A stretch of DNA of 64,000 bases. Origin: Calliopum simillimum (taxonomy: Eukaryota; Arthropoda; Insecta; Diptera; Lauxaniidae). The DNA is taken from positions 58,790,228 to 58,854,227 of the forward strand of contig OX638369.1 of the NCBI GenBank assembly GCA_951812925.1, written 5' to 3'. The position numbers and the translations under genes are program-made. Positions 10,424-20,042 of the stretch are shown piece by piece (positions within the stretch are counted from its first letter, which is position 1; every line of letters starts with the position of its first letter). The notes below the pieces were generated by a model. That model did not search any database and was not told the origin of the DNA. It worked only from the letters and a program-made list of their open reading frames with translations.

Positions 10424-13400
10424 TCAGAGAGTGGCTCATCCCATCCTATGCCCGAGCGCCAAACTTCTTGAAGGAGGATTTTGAGGCCGATTGTGTAACA
10501 TGAAACGAAGCCCAAAGGGTCGTATATCGACATCAATACCTGCAGGATCTCTCGCTTGGTGGGCACGATTGATTCTTGGATTACGTCACGACGTAAGCGC
10601 ACAAATCTGAAAATGTATCTAAATTGATCGTTAACGGGATCCCAAAACATACCTAAAATTTTGGTAGTGGAGCCCCACTCACGGGCCCCTTGACCAGTTT
10701 CAGCATCTGTTTCGAGGTGGTTCAAAACATCTTTTGAATTCGATGACCAGTTTCGTACATTAAAACCGGCTGCTGCATGAATCTGCTTCACTTGTGTCGC
10801 CAACTGTACTGCAGCTGCGTCATCATCAGCGCTGTCGATGAAGTCATCTACATAGTGATATTTGCGGATAGCCTCGACAGCACGGCGAAATTTGTTTTCA
10901 AACTGTTCAGCATTTTTATTGCGTATAAAGTGAGCAATACACGGTGCACAGCAAATACCAAAAGTGAGTGCGCGAATGACGTAAATGCTAGGTTTATGCA
11001 CGTCGTCATTGGTGTCTAGCCACAGAAAACGCTGAGCGTGCATATCGCTTTCTCTTACGTTTATTCTGTGGAACATCTCTGCGATATCCCCACACACTGC
11101 CACCTTGCCTACTCTAAAAGCAAGTAAAACTTCCACCAGCGAATTTAGTAAGTCAGGGCCACTCAGTAAAAAATCATTAAGTGCTACTCCATTTGATTTG
11201 GCAGCGGCGTCCCACACAAGGCGAGGTTTTCCGGGTTTGTTCGGGTTATTGACAATGAAAATTGGCAAGTACCAAGCCTTTTCGTTTGAAATCGCTGCTT
11301 CTTCTGTTGTTAACTTACGAGCATAGCCTTTGGCGATGAGGTTTTCAATTTGAGTTTGAATCGTTGTTTTTAAGCTAGGTTCCTTGAGTAATTTTTTATG
11401 TAAACACATAAATCGATGAAAAGCGTGTGAATAACTTTCCGGCAGCTTAACATTATCGGTGCGCCATAGCAATCCGATTTCGTAGCGATCTTCGTACTTA
11501 TTGCAGGTCTCTTTGAGAAGTTGCATAGCTCGGTTATCGTCTGCAGAAAGAAGTTGTTTTGGCTTAGGATGCTCCAAATTAAAAAATTGCTTTACATCTT
11601 CATGTAGCTGTGTGTCTTTTGCTTGACAATCACACATATGAAAATTCAGTTGACATTCGCCTGCGTTTTTCGATGCACAACCTTGCAAGGCCCAGCCTAA
11701 TCGACACTTTGATGCTATTGGATCACTTGTTTTTCCCTCTTTGATTTTGTGTGGTACCGCTAGCGTCCAATTATTTAAGCCTATTAAAATTTTCGGCTTC
11801 GCGTTATGGTTCGACGGAAGTGGCACACCTTTCAGATGTGGGTACTTTTTGATGACGTCAACAGCATCAATCGATTGCGATGAAAGGTCAAGACTTTCGA
11901 CTGTGTGTACATCTTTGAGCTTGAATTTCTCATTTGTGACGTTTGAAATTTCGATCGTGGCGCGAAATGAGTCATCCTCCATACGAGTGGTATTGCCAGT
12001 CCATTTCAAGCATATTGGATCCAGCTCACCTTGCAGACCTAGCTCGTCAAATGTACCTTTTTCTATGAGAGTCACCGTGGAACCTTCATCTAAAAGTGCA
12101 AAAGTTTTAATTATTTTATTCCTTGCATGAATATTCACAGGCACGATTCGAAAATATGAATGTGTAACACCATTTCTGTTACAGTGGGCGTTTACTTCAG
12201 CGTTTTCAGGAACAGTTTTGTTGCTACTCACGGTTTTGTTGATAACTTTTACCTTGCTTTTATGCAGCATTCGATGATGTTTGGCTTCGCATCCATCGAT
12301 TCCACATATTTTGTTGCTGGAGCATTTGCGACGATTTACGCTAAGGCATTGACGGCATAGATGCCTTTGATGTACAAAATCCCATTTACGGCTTAAAGAT
12401 GCATTTTGGAACACTTTGCATTTCTCCACTGTGTGATCTTGGCTTCTGCAAACATTGCATTTTGGGTGCTCTGCATAGACTTCATTTTCCGACTCCATAT
12501 GGAAATTTATAGACGCGTTGCTTTTATTTGGGGCCAGCGACACCAAAGTGCTTGCTGCTTCTGCGTATTTGTGCAGCCAGTCACTAAACGTTTTCACGAT
12601 GGGCACCAGTTCGTCTTTCGGATGCATTGCCCAGTTTAATTTGTGGTTGTTTGGTAATTTTTCAACCAATTCTTTCACCAAAAGTGGATTGTGCATGTGT
12701 GCATGCATTTGACAGCTTTCCATAGTTGCACATATGTTTTGTACACTAAGCGAAAAGTCGATAAGCATTTCTAATTTATCCTTAATCGCCGGCATATTTT
12801 TTGCTTTGCTTATCACACGTTCCAAAATGTGCTCTGGGCTTCCAAAACACATTCGCAGCGTGGAAATAATCTGAGGTACCATATCTGGTAAGCATAATTT
12901 GCTTCTTACCATTTCACGTGCTCTGCCCTTTAGAGCATCCTGCAGTCTGACTAAGTTTTCTGCATTCGTGAAACCAGCAGTTGCAGTGCTGTTTTCGAAA
13001 CTGCTAATGAATAATGGCCATTCTTCTGGGTCGCCATTAAATATTGGTAGCCTTCTGGGGATGACTTGTCGTGCAGCTAACTGCGCTGCCGTTGGCGAAT
13101 TAGCAAACATTGTGGCTTGCGGGCACAACGAAGACGTTTCTTCACCCTGAGCTAATATTTTATATTTTGATTCAATAAAATGTTGTTGCAGCTTCATTTC
13201 CTCCTCCAAACGCTGTATTTGCAAATTTTTTAGTTGCGACGTCTGCATGGCTTGCGACTGTTGAATATTTGTCAAAGGCGAAGTTGCAGCGAAATTATTT
13301 TGACATTCAAGAGACGCAGTGATGCCTGATTGAGAGAATGTCATGAAATTATTTAGATTGGCTGACGCAAAACTAATCGAAGTTGGTACCGATGACGTCA

Positions 13401-13791
13401 TCGTTGGCGCTGGTACACCTGCCGTTACGAAGACATGTGAAGTAGGATTGTAGTTTCTGCTTGTTGTTGTTGCTATCGCGTGATGTGTCGTCGCAGTTGG
13501 TAAGGGATTGAATGCATACGTTGTTGTTGTTGCTACTTGCTGTGGCGGTGTTGCCTCCGATACTCCCGTTATTGGTGATGATTGGGACAATGCCTGTGCC
13601 CTGCTTTCATTTGTTGTTAGTGTCTCGCTCAAAACGTGGTTGCATAGTTCGCAGCTCCAACTGCGATTAGCTATGCTGCTGTCCACTCCGACGCACACGA
13701 AATGAAACCAGTTGTCACAACGGTCACACTGTACCATATCCCTATTATCTGGACGTACACATTTTACACAATGATTCTTCTTGTTGCCCAT
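10402..13791 (-). CDS. BEL gag-protease-reverse transcriptase (1129 aa)
   Basis: ATG at 13789-13791. Domains in order: a PHD-type zinc finger (residues about 8-51, Cys/His pattern with WFHF), common in dipteran BEL elements; a Q-rich coiled segment near 190-210; a DUF1759-type gag domain with FNGDPEEWP (near 240); gag zinc knuckles (about 450-505); an aspartic protease with ALLDEGSTVTLI (near 567); and reverse transcriptase with LVWDAAA, CGDIAEMFH and the YVDD catalytic box (near 979). The frame ends in WDEPLSD plus a few out-of-frame residues, where the normal link to RNase H is broken by a small indel near 10425. The rest looks intact. Confidence 0.95.
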   Translation of the reverse strand: MGNKKNHCVKCVRPDNRDMVQCDRCDNWFHFVCVGVDSSIANRSWSCELCNHVLSETLTTNESRAQALSQSSPITGVSEATPPQQVATTTTYAFNPLPTATTHHAIATTTSRNYNPTSHVFVTAGVPAPTMTSSVPTSISFASANLNNFMTFSQSGITASLECQNNFAATSPLTNIQQSQAMQTSQLKNLQIQRLEEEMKLQQHFIESKYKILAQGEETSSLCPQATMFANSPTAAQLAARQVIPRRLPIFNGDPEEWPLFISSFENSTATAGFTNAENLVRLQDALKGRAREMVRSKLCLPDMVPQIISTLRMCFGSPEHILERVISKAKNMPAIKDKLEMLIDFSLSVQNICATMESCQMHAHMHNPLLVKELVEKLPNNHKLNWAMHPKDELVPIVKTFSDWLHKYAEAASTLVSLAPNKSNASINFHMESENEVYAEHPKCNVCRSQDHTVEKCKVFQNASLSRKWDFVHQRHLCRQCLSVNRRKCSSNKICGIDGCEAKHHRMLHKSKVKVINKTVSSNKTVPENAEVNAHCNRNGVTHSYFRIVPVNIHARNKIIKTFALLDEGSTVTLIEKGTFDELGLQGELDPICLKWTGNTTRMEDDSFRATIEISNVTNEKFKLKDVHTVESLDLSSQSIDAVDVIKKYPHLKGVPLPSNHNAKPKILIGLNNWTLAVPHKIKEGKTSDPIASKCRLGWALQGCASKNAGECQLNFHMCDCQAKDTQLHEDVKQFFNLEHPKPKQLLSADDNRAMQLLKETCNKYEDRYEIGLLWRTDNVKLPESYSHAFHRFMCLHKKLLKEPSLKTTIQTQIENLIAKGYARKLTTEEAAISNEKAWYLPIFIVNNPNKPGKPRLVWDAAAKSNGVALNDFLLSGPDLLNSLVEVLLAFRVGKVAVCGDIAEMFHRINVRESDMHAQRFLWLDTNDDVHKPSIYVIRALTFGICCAPCIAHFIRNKNAEQFENKFRRAVEAIRKYHYVDDFIDSADDDAAAVQLATQVKQIHAAAGFNVRNWSSNSKDVLNHLETDAETGQGAREWGSTTKILGMFWDPVNDQFRYIFRFVRLRRDVIQESIVPTKREILQVLMSIYDPLGFVSCYTIGLKILLQEVWRSGIGWDEPLSDGANGRQ

Positions 13792-13998
13792 GTTAGTTGT
13801 TGATTCCAGTCGAAATATTGCGGCTTATAAAATTTGCGCGGTATGACAAGGAATTAACGAAATGGCCGATCGAATCTTACGCACGTGATATAAGCGAATT
13901 TAATACGCGACGTACTGACTTAAGTATTTTCGCGCGTATGAAAACTTGCAATAAAAATCGTAGCCAAAATTGCAAGAAGTAGTTTAACAAAAAATATT

Positions 13999-14099
13999 TT
14001 CCGAGAGAAAATAATTTTAATAATTTCCGAAGAAATAATTTTAAAGAATTTCCGAAGAAATAATTTTAAAGAATTTCCGAAGAAATAATTTTAAAGAAT
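13999..14099. repeat. 25-bp tandem repeats in the BEL leader
   Basis: The unit TTCCGAAGAAATAATTTTAA plus AGAAT occurs at 14025-14049, 14050-14074 and 14075-14099, essentially identical, with a degenerate unit at 13999-14024. The array touches the inner edge of the 5' LTR, exactly where a primer-binding site is expected. Confidence 0.9.
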
Positions 14100-14398
14100 T
14101 GTTAATTGTCGCAGTCTTGCGGTTAAATAAAAACAAAATCTTTAATAGCACGCTATTTTCTATATCTATTTATTAATTATAAAATATTCGAGTTTACAAA
14201 ATATCAAAAGCACGAGTCTTATAAAAAAATGCAAGCGCGAGACTTATAAAAGATCGAAAGTGCGAGCTTTAAAATTATTTCGTGTTTTAACCGCTATGAC
14301 AAATTAACTACTGACTTTAAATTCATTACAATGTCAAATTTTTACCAACTAAAATTCAAGTAGCGGGCAAGAACAGTTAAATGAAACATATGTACACA
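14100..14398 (-). repeat. 5' LTR of the BEL element, left piece
   Basis: Matches 7899-8198 of the other LTR with two differences. It is interrupted after the TGTACA at 14393-14398 by the nested element. Confidence 0.95.
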
Positions 14399-14558
14399 GT
14401 AAAAATTTAAGTTTAATTTTAAAACCAAAAAAAGTATTTATATAGAACAATGCCAAAAAAAGTTTTAATTTTAAACTATTTTGGAATAAATAAAGAGAGG
14501 GAGAAAAATGAAAAAAAAAAAATAAAATTTTAAATTTAATTGAAAAAAAAAAAAAAAA

Positions 14559-14643
14559 CAAGCCATCCATACTGAGATTCGAACCAAGGGTACAACATCT
14601 TGTGTACATAAATTACGAAGTCTTTAGCTCACTCGGCTATCAA
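14559..14643 (-). other. tRNA-like (Pol III promoter-like) unit with T-run
   Basis: On the minus strand, TAGCCGAGTGAGC resembles a tRNA A box, and GGTTCGAATCTC is a near-perfect B box about 50 bases downstream. A run of about 18 T residues follows about 18 bases after the B box, as at a Pol III terminator. No closed acceptor stem is seen, so it is a relic or SINE-like head, not a functional tRNA. Confidence 0.55.
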
Positions 14644-15369
14644 ACGTATTGACGTAGTTGTGTGAAATTTGTATTTAAACAATTGAAAATAGTAGAGTTC
14701 CCAGGGAGTTAAAAACACTGTATACGTAGGACTTCTACAAGACCGCATGAAATTTAATTATTAAAAGTGGAATGCTTAGCTTAAAATATAAATAAAAAAG
14801 TTTACCTATTAAAAAGTTGTGATCTTTTTTGGAGTGCGGTCATTTGGTAGATTTACCTGGAAAGTTTTTCGAAGTTTTTTAAACTGATTTTTTCTTTTAA
14901 ATTGTGATAATACATGAACGGAGCGTCGCAGCAATAAAACAAAAATACCAGCTTAAAGGGAATTGTTTGTTCTGCAAACAACATTTTGTATTTTTTTTGT
15001 ACGACTTAAACTTTAGGAGATATTTTTTGACAAACTTAAAATTTAGAAAAAAACTGTTTTTGCAAAATATTCCGAAACGATATGCCGCAGAAAAAATTTT
15101 TTTCTTGGATTTTACAGAACATGTTATTCTCTATGAATGTCTTTACCAACACTTTTTCCGTCCGACTTACCGTTCATGAGATATCGCGATCTGAAAATGA
15201 ACATAGTTTTATGAAAAGTTAAACGCAGTAGGCCTCTTCGTTTTGCCTTGTTGGACAAAACACCGTAGTCGGTGTTGGAAACAACTTCAATTGCGAAGAA
15301 GTTTACTAGAATTTTTCTCTAAAAGTACCCGTTACAGAGATAAAAATAGTAATTTTAAATGTGTTTTAC

Positions 15370-16866
15370 GATTAGTGGAGTACCTGAGACTTTTAACCTA
15401 GGATATTTATTAGAGTGAATGAATTTATATAGTTGAGGTGGGATTTTGTTTTTTATACTATAAAAAGAAAAGTTTACCAAAAATTTTTTTGGGCAATTGA
15501 TTTTTTCTTTATTTAAGCAATAACTATAAAAAGTTAATACAACACTTAATCCAAAATAGATGTAACATTTTGCAAACTATTTTTTCTAAACTAATTTGGA
15601 GTCGCTGAACTCGAAAAACCCACTTATTTTTTATTTCTTTGGACCGTTCCTGAGTTATTCGGACATTTATATTTTCGAGGTTATAGCTTCATATACATCA
15701 ATATATTTGTAGAACGCCAAGTCCGATCGATGTTATTTTACAACGCTTACAAAGAGTGAGTAATTGCTCTTTTAACGAGTACACCGATGATTATGCTCCG
15801 AACAAAATTAACTGAGTTATAGCAGGAAAAACTCAGATTTTTTAAAAATTTTAAAAAATTTTTCATATCAATATCAAATGAAAAACTTAGTTTTTCGCAT
15901 TTATTTATTTGAAAAAAATTTTTTTAAAAATTTTATTCAATGGCAAATTTAATTCCAAACATTTTAAGCCTAGTTTGAGTCAAATCGAATTCGATTTCTT
16001 GAAGATATTAAGGATTTGGTGCAATAAGAATGATGAGAAGTTGTCCAGAGCATTTTCAAAATGTTCAGCCTAAGTCAACAGATCCAATTTTTCAGCTTCC
16101 ACATCGGCCATTCTACACTCATTGAACATTTTAAAGAAGCTCTCATCATTTTTTGTAGAAGAACATTTCGGACCGGGTTGCAATTGCATCAAAAGTATAA
16201 ATTTTTGAAAGAAAACGATATGCCTTCATTGCACTAAAACCTTAATATCTTCACGAGATTTCATCGATTTTGCTCAAAATTAGCTTAAAATGTTTGGAAT
16301 TAAATGTGTCATTGAATAAAATTGTTAAAAAATTTTTTTTAAATAAATATATGCGAAAAACTAAGTTTTTCATTTGACGTTGGTATGAAAAATTTAAATT
16401 TTTTTTTAAAAAATCTAAGTTTTTCGTGCTAAAACTCAGTTAATTTTATTCGGATCATAATTATTGGTATACCCGTTAGAAACGCCATTAGTCATTCTTT
16501 GTAATCGTGGTAAAATAAAATCGATCGGATTTGGCGTTATACAAATATATTGATGTATATGATGCTATAATCTCGAAAATAAAAATGGCCGAATAACTCG
16601 GGAACTGTTAGAAGGAAAAAAAAAAATTGCGTTTTTCGAGTTCAGCGACCTCAAATTAGTTTAGAAAAAATGGTTTGCAAATTGTTACAATTATTTTTAA
16701 TGTAGTGTTGTACTAACTTTTTATAGTTAATACACAAATCAAAAGCACAAAAAAATTTTGGGTAAACTTTTTTTTTTATGGCATTTAAAACAAAATCCCA
16801 TCCCAACCATATAAATTCATTCGGTCTTGTAGAAATCCTAGGTTAAAAGCCCCAGGCACTCCACTA
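15370..16866. repeat. 1.5-kb foldback inside the nested element
   Basis: The arms run from about 15370 (TTAGTGGAGTACCTGAG) to about 16085, and from about 16115 to 16866 (its complement, CCAGGCACTCCACTAA). Matching blocks include TTTTTCTAAACTAATTTGGAG, GAACTCGAAAAACC and their complements on the other arm. Arm similarity is roughly 80 percent by eye. No gene is seen. Confidence 0.8.
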
Positions 16867-17294
16867 AAAGGAATTTTTTTTTGTTATTTTGTTCTCGTTC
16901 TTTTTTTATGCTCTTTTGATAAATAAAGTTTTTCAAATTTTGAAACTAAAAAGTCTCTCCAAGCTAAATTAAAACTTTGATGGCATTAGTTTCAAACCAA
17001 AAGTATTAAAATTGGCGCAGAGAATATTTTAATACTTTTCTTGGACTTATTTTAAAACTAAAAATGATTAGTTTTTTGAATTTAAAGTTATTTTAGGATT
17101 GTTTTTAAGCCACTTTGGTATTAAAAAATTGAAAAAACTAAATGGTTTCAAAGTAAATATTTTTTGTGATAAAATTAAAACCTACAGGAATAAATTTCAA
17201 CCTATTTTGGAATAAATTTTGAATTTAATACCAAAGCAGTTTAAAATCAATACCGAATGGAATCAAAAGTAAACTATCACTTTTTACTGTGTAC

Positions 17295-17438
17295 ATATGG
17301 AAACATAAATGCATAAGAATTCAATAAGAATGCGTTAACATGTACTAATGTATGTATGTATATACTTATGTATAATAAAAAAGAAAAGAATAAAAATTGG
17401 ATCTTCACTTCTTAGCTAAACTTTAAACGGCGGCAACA
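17295..17438 (-). repeat. 5' LTR of the BEL element, right piece
   Basis: Continues the LTR after the nested element and matches 8195-8338 with no difference seen. It is followed by the ACAAG duplication. Confidence 0.95.
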
Positions 17439-17550
17439 ACAAGGTTAGAAGGCATAAAAAGAAGAACAAGACCTAACCATGTACGACACGTCGTCGTATT
17501 TTCGTTGAACTTTCCAACTAATTTTTGACATTGAATCAACAGTGTATGAA

Positions 17551-17919
17551 TCTTATAGCCTGTTTCCACCGAAGATTTAACTGTGCTGAGATTAGTAAAT
17601 CATATTGTTAAATGCTACCCCTTTCCACCCGCCGAAATAGATTTATTTCTGTGGGTACATGTCAGAAACAGTAAAATTAAACTTGAATTTTAGTTTCTTA
17701 ATATTTATCTTCCATTTGCTTTGTGTTTATGCCAATTGTTAAAGTTCCAGGTAGCCTTGCTGTGGTTAAGGCACAGATTTAACTTTAAATCTCAGATTTA
17801 ACTTAAGTCTCAGATTTATTTTTGTATGATAAATCATGAGATCAACGCCCAGATTAAGAGCTTAATTCAGAGACTGCCTTAAGTCCCATTTTTAATCTTC
17901 GGTGGAAACAAGCATAAGG
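17551..17919. repeat. MITE with TTTCCACCGAAGATT terminal repeats
   Basis: The ends TTATAGCCTGTTTCCACCGA and the complement of CGGTGGAAACAAGCATAAG match over about 25 bases. The interior has repeated CAGATTTAACTT blocks. Confidence 0.8.
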
Positions 17920-18308
17920 GAGGCTTGAATTGTAATTTTAAGAAAAACATTTTAAATTTTATGGTAAATGTTTAATTTTATAATTTTACCAAAGTGTAAT
18001 ACAATAGTTTAAAAAATTCAGTGTTAAAATTGTGATATATTTGTTAAAATTATCCATAATTCATTTTTTCAGTCCCTGACGATGACTAGCAATTTAAGCC
18101 GAAATATTGGAAATTAAATTTAAAATTTTTGGATCATTTATGTGAAAACGTCGCCAAATCTTACTTTTCTTGAAATTTCTTCTATATTTTCGTATCCTCG
18201 ATAAAAAAATTATATATAATTTTTTGGACCGTTTTATGTAAAAATAACCTTCAATCGAGGGGTCACAGAAATCATAATCGACTAACTCAAAAACGTCAGT
18301 GTAGCATA

Positions 18309-18975
18309 TCAAAGCTTTTACTTATATGGGAGGTGCCACGCCGTCTTGTCCGAGTTCGTTTAGATTTAGATAAGAAGGTGCATTTATAGTCCTTATAAGG
18401 ACTATAGTATTTGAGTGAAATTTAGTATAGCGGTTTGAAGCTTTTGCTTATGTGGGAGGTGCCACGCCCTCTAGTTCAAATTCACCCAGATTTTTCTCAG
18501 AGTTTGCATTTATAGTTCTTAGTATTTGAGTGAAATTTGGTTGGATTATCTCAAAAAATGTTTTCAGTAAAGCATTTTGAAGCTTTCGCTTATATAGGAG
18601 GTGTCACGCCCTCTTGTCCGATCTCATCCAGATTTGCTTAAAGCTTGTATTTATAGTTCTTAGTGTCTGAGTAAAATTTAGTTCGATTATCTCAAGAAAC
18701 TCTTTCAGCATAGCATTTTGAAACTTTTGCTTATTCGATTTCGCACAGTTTTTGCTCAGAGCTTGCGCTTTCAATTCTTAGTATTAACTTGTATTTTGGT
18801 TGCATTGTCGTGAAAAATACTCCTAAAGTTGCATTTTGTACATATTTTTTATATGGGTGGTAGGTGTGGCCCTTGGCCGATTTTATTCATTTTCAATCCC
18901 TCGAGCCAACTTTTACGGCAAAGCTACAGTACCAAATTTTATCGAGTTATCTTGGTTAGATTCTCCATCTGAAGA
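18309..18975. repeat. Degenerate tandem repeat, about 145-bp period
   Basis: At least four units begin with AGCTTT(T/C)(A/G)CTTAT and GGGAGGTGCCACGCC, followed by TTTATAGTTCTTAGT and a GAGT(G/A)AAATTT block. Later units decay. The same GGTGCCACGCC wording recurs at 49.7-49.9 kb and, more weakly, at 21.8 and 33.5 kb. Confidence 0.75.
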
Positions 18976-19235
18976 AGATGATAAATACATTTGTTTTTGG
19001 GGCTTTTTTTTTTTTGTTGGACCATATTACCCACAGCACGTGTTGGTGAAATAAATGGATTTTTATGAAAAACTCTTGTGGCTAATCACATAATTTGTGC
19101 TAATAAATTATAAATGGCATTTACTGACTTTATATAATAAATCTTTTATTTAAAAACACGATGTCTTTTAAGTGAAATAATGAAATTTTTTCACTAGAAA
19201 AAAATAATCACTGAACATTTTGTTAGAAAAAACAA

Positions 19236-20042
19236 CTTCACAGAACGCTAAAATCGCACTGATATAAGGTTTAGGTATTGGCGTAGTTTGAACCTCAATA
19301 ACGGTAAGTCCTATGTATGCAATAGAAAATAACCATGTGGTCTATATTACCCGCGTAGTCTATATTATATATAGAGCCTGTACACACTATCGCCCGACAA
19401 TTTAGAGCCTGAACACACGAAACTAAATTGTCGGGCGATAGCACTATTTGTAGGCAAGCGGAGGGACCGATTTTCCACAAATAGAACTATCGCCCGACAA
19501 TTTAGTCTCTCGTGTGTCCATGCTCTTAGGCCCCTTTTGCGGTTGTCGATTTGCGATAAAATCGATGGCCATCGATTTTTTCTTCTACATCACCGACTCC
19601 ACTAATTTATATCTTACATGTCATATAATGGCATTTGCAATCAAGTGGCGAAAACTTTATTCAAATCGGTGCAGAGGTTTCAAAGATGGGGCTAGTAGAA
19701 ACAATCGATGGCCATCGATTTTATCGCAAATCGTTAACCGCAATAGGGGCCTAAGAGCATGGACACACGAGAAACTAAATTGTCGGGCAATAGTTCTATT
19801 TGTGGAAAATCGGTCCCTCCGCTTGCCTACAAATAGTGCTATCGCCCGACAATTTAGTTACGTGTGTTCAGGCTCTAAGTTGTCGGGCGAGTGTGTACAG
19901 GCTCTATATATAATATAGACTACGCGGGTAATATGGACCACACTGTTGTTTCCTATTGCATACATAGGACTTACCGTTATTGAGGTTCAAACTACGCCAA
20001 TACCTAAGCCTTATATCAGTGCGATTTTAGCGTTCTGTGAAG
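19236..20042. repeat. 807-bp foldback with nested smaller palindromes
   Basis: The left end CTTCACAGAACGCTAAAATC pairs with GATTTTAGCGTTCTGTGAAG at the right end. The arms stay complementary almost to the centre. Within each arm, CTAAATTGTCGGGCGATAG and its complement recur, producing smaller hairpins (for example around 19385-19505 and 19760-19880). The centre is the CGATGGCCATCGATTTTATC pair. Confidence 0.92.

Larger units (their letters stand above)
14399..17289. mobile_element. 2.9-kb TIR element inserted into the BEL 5' LTR
   Basis: The intact LTR has one TGTACA at this point. Here TGTACA occurs on both sides (14393-14398 and 17290-17295), enclosing CAGTAAAAA...TTTTTACTG termini. Because the target is palindromic, a 4-bp (GTAC) or 5-bp duplication is equally readable. 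No transposase frame is visible. The inside holds a large foldback (15370-16866), a tRNA-like unit near the left end and AT-rich subterminal sequence rich in TTTTAAAAC/TAAAAA blocks. The superfamily is not assigned. Confidence 0.9.
7899..17438 (-). mobile_element. BEL/Pao LTR retrotransposon, nearly full length, with a nested insertion
   Basis: The element is bounded by matching LTRs and 5-bp target duplications ACAAG (7894-7898 and 17439-17443). It is transcribed on the minus strand. The order is 5' LTR (split), leader with tandem repeats, PHD-gag-protease-RT, RNase H-integrase, then 3' LTR. Without the 2.9-kb nested element it is about 6.6 kb, normal for BEL. The LTRs differ at only about two positions in 440, so the insertion is recent, yet pol carries two frameshifts. 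No clear tRNA-complementary primer-binding site was recognised beside the 5' LTR. Confidence 0.95.

Noticed and set aside
13797..13982. Plus-strand frame beside the BEL gag start
   Set aside because: It lies antisense in the BEL leader and has no likeness to any family.
18067..18110. Hammerhead-like core CTGACGA...CGAAA
   Set aside because: The flanking bases do not form the required helices, so chance similarity is more likely.
19514..19918. 134-codon plus-strand frame
   Set aside because: It runs through the centre and right arm of the 19236-20042 hairpin and has no family likeness.
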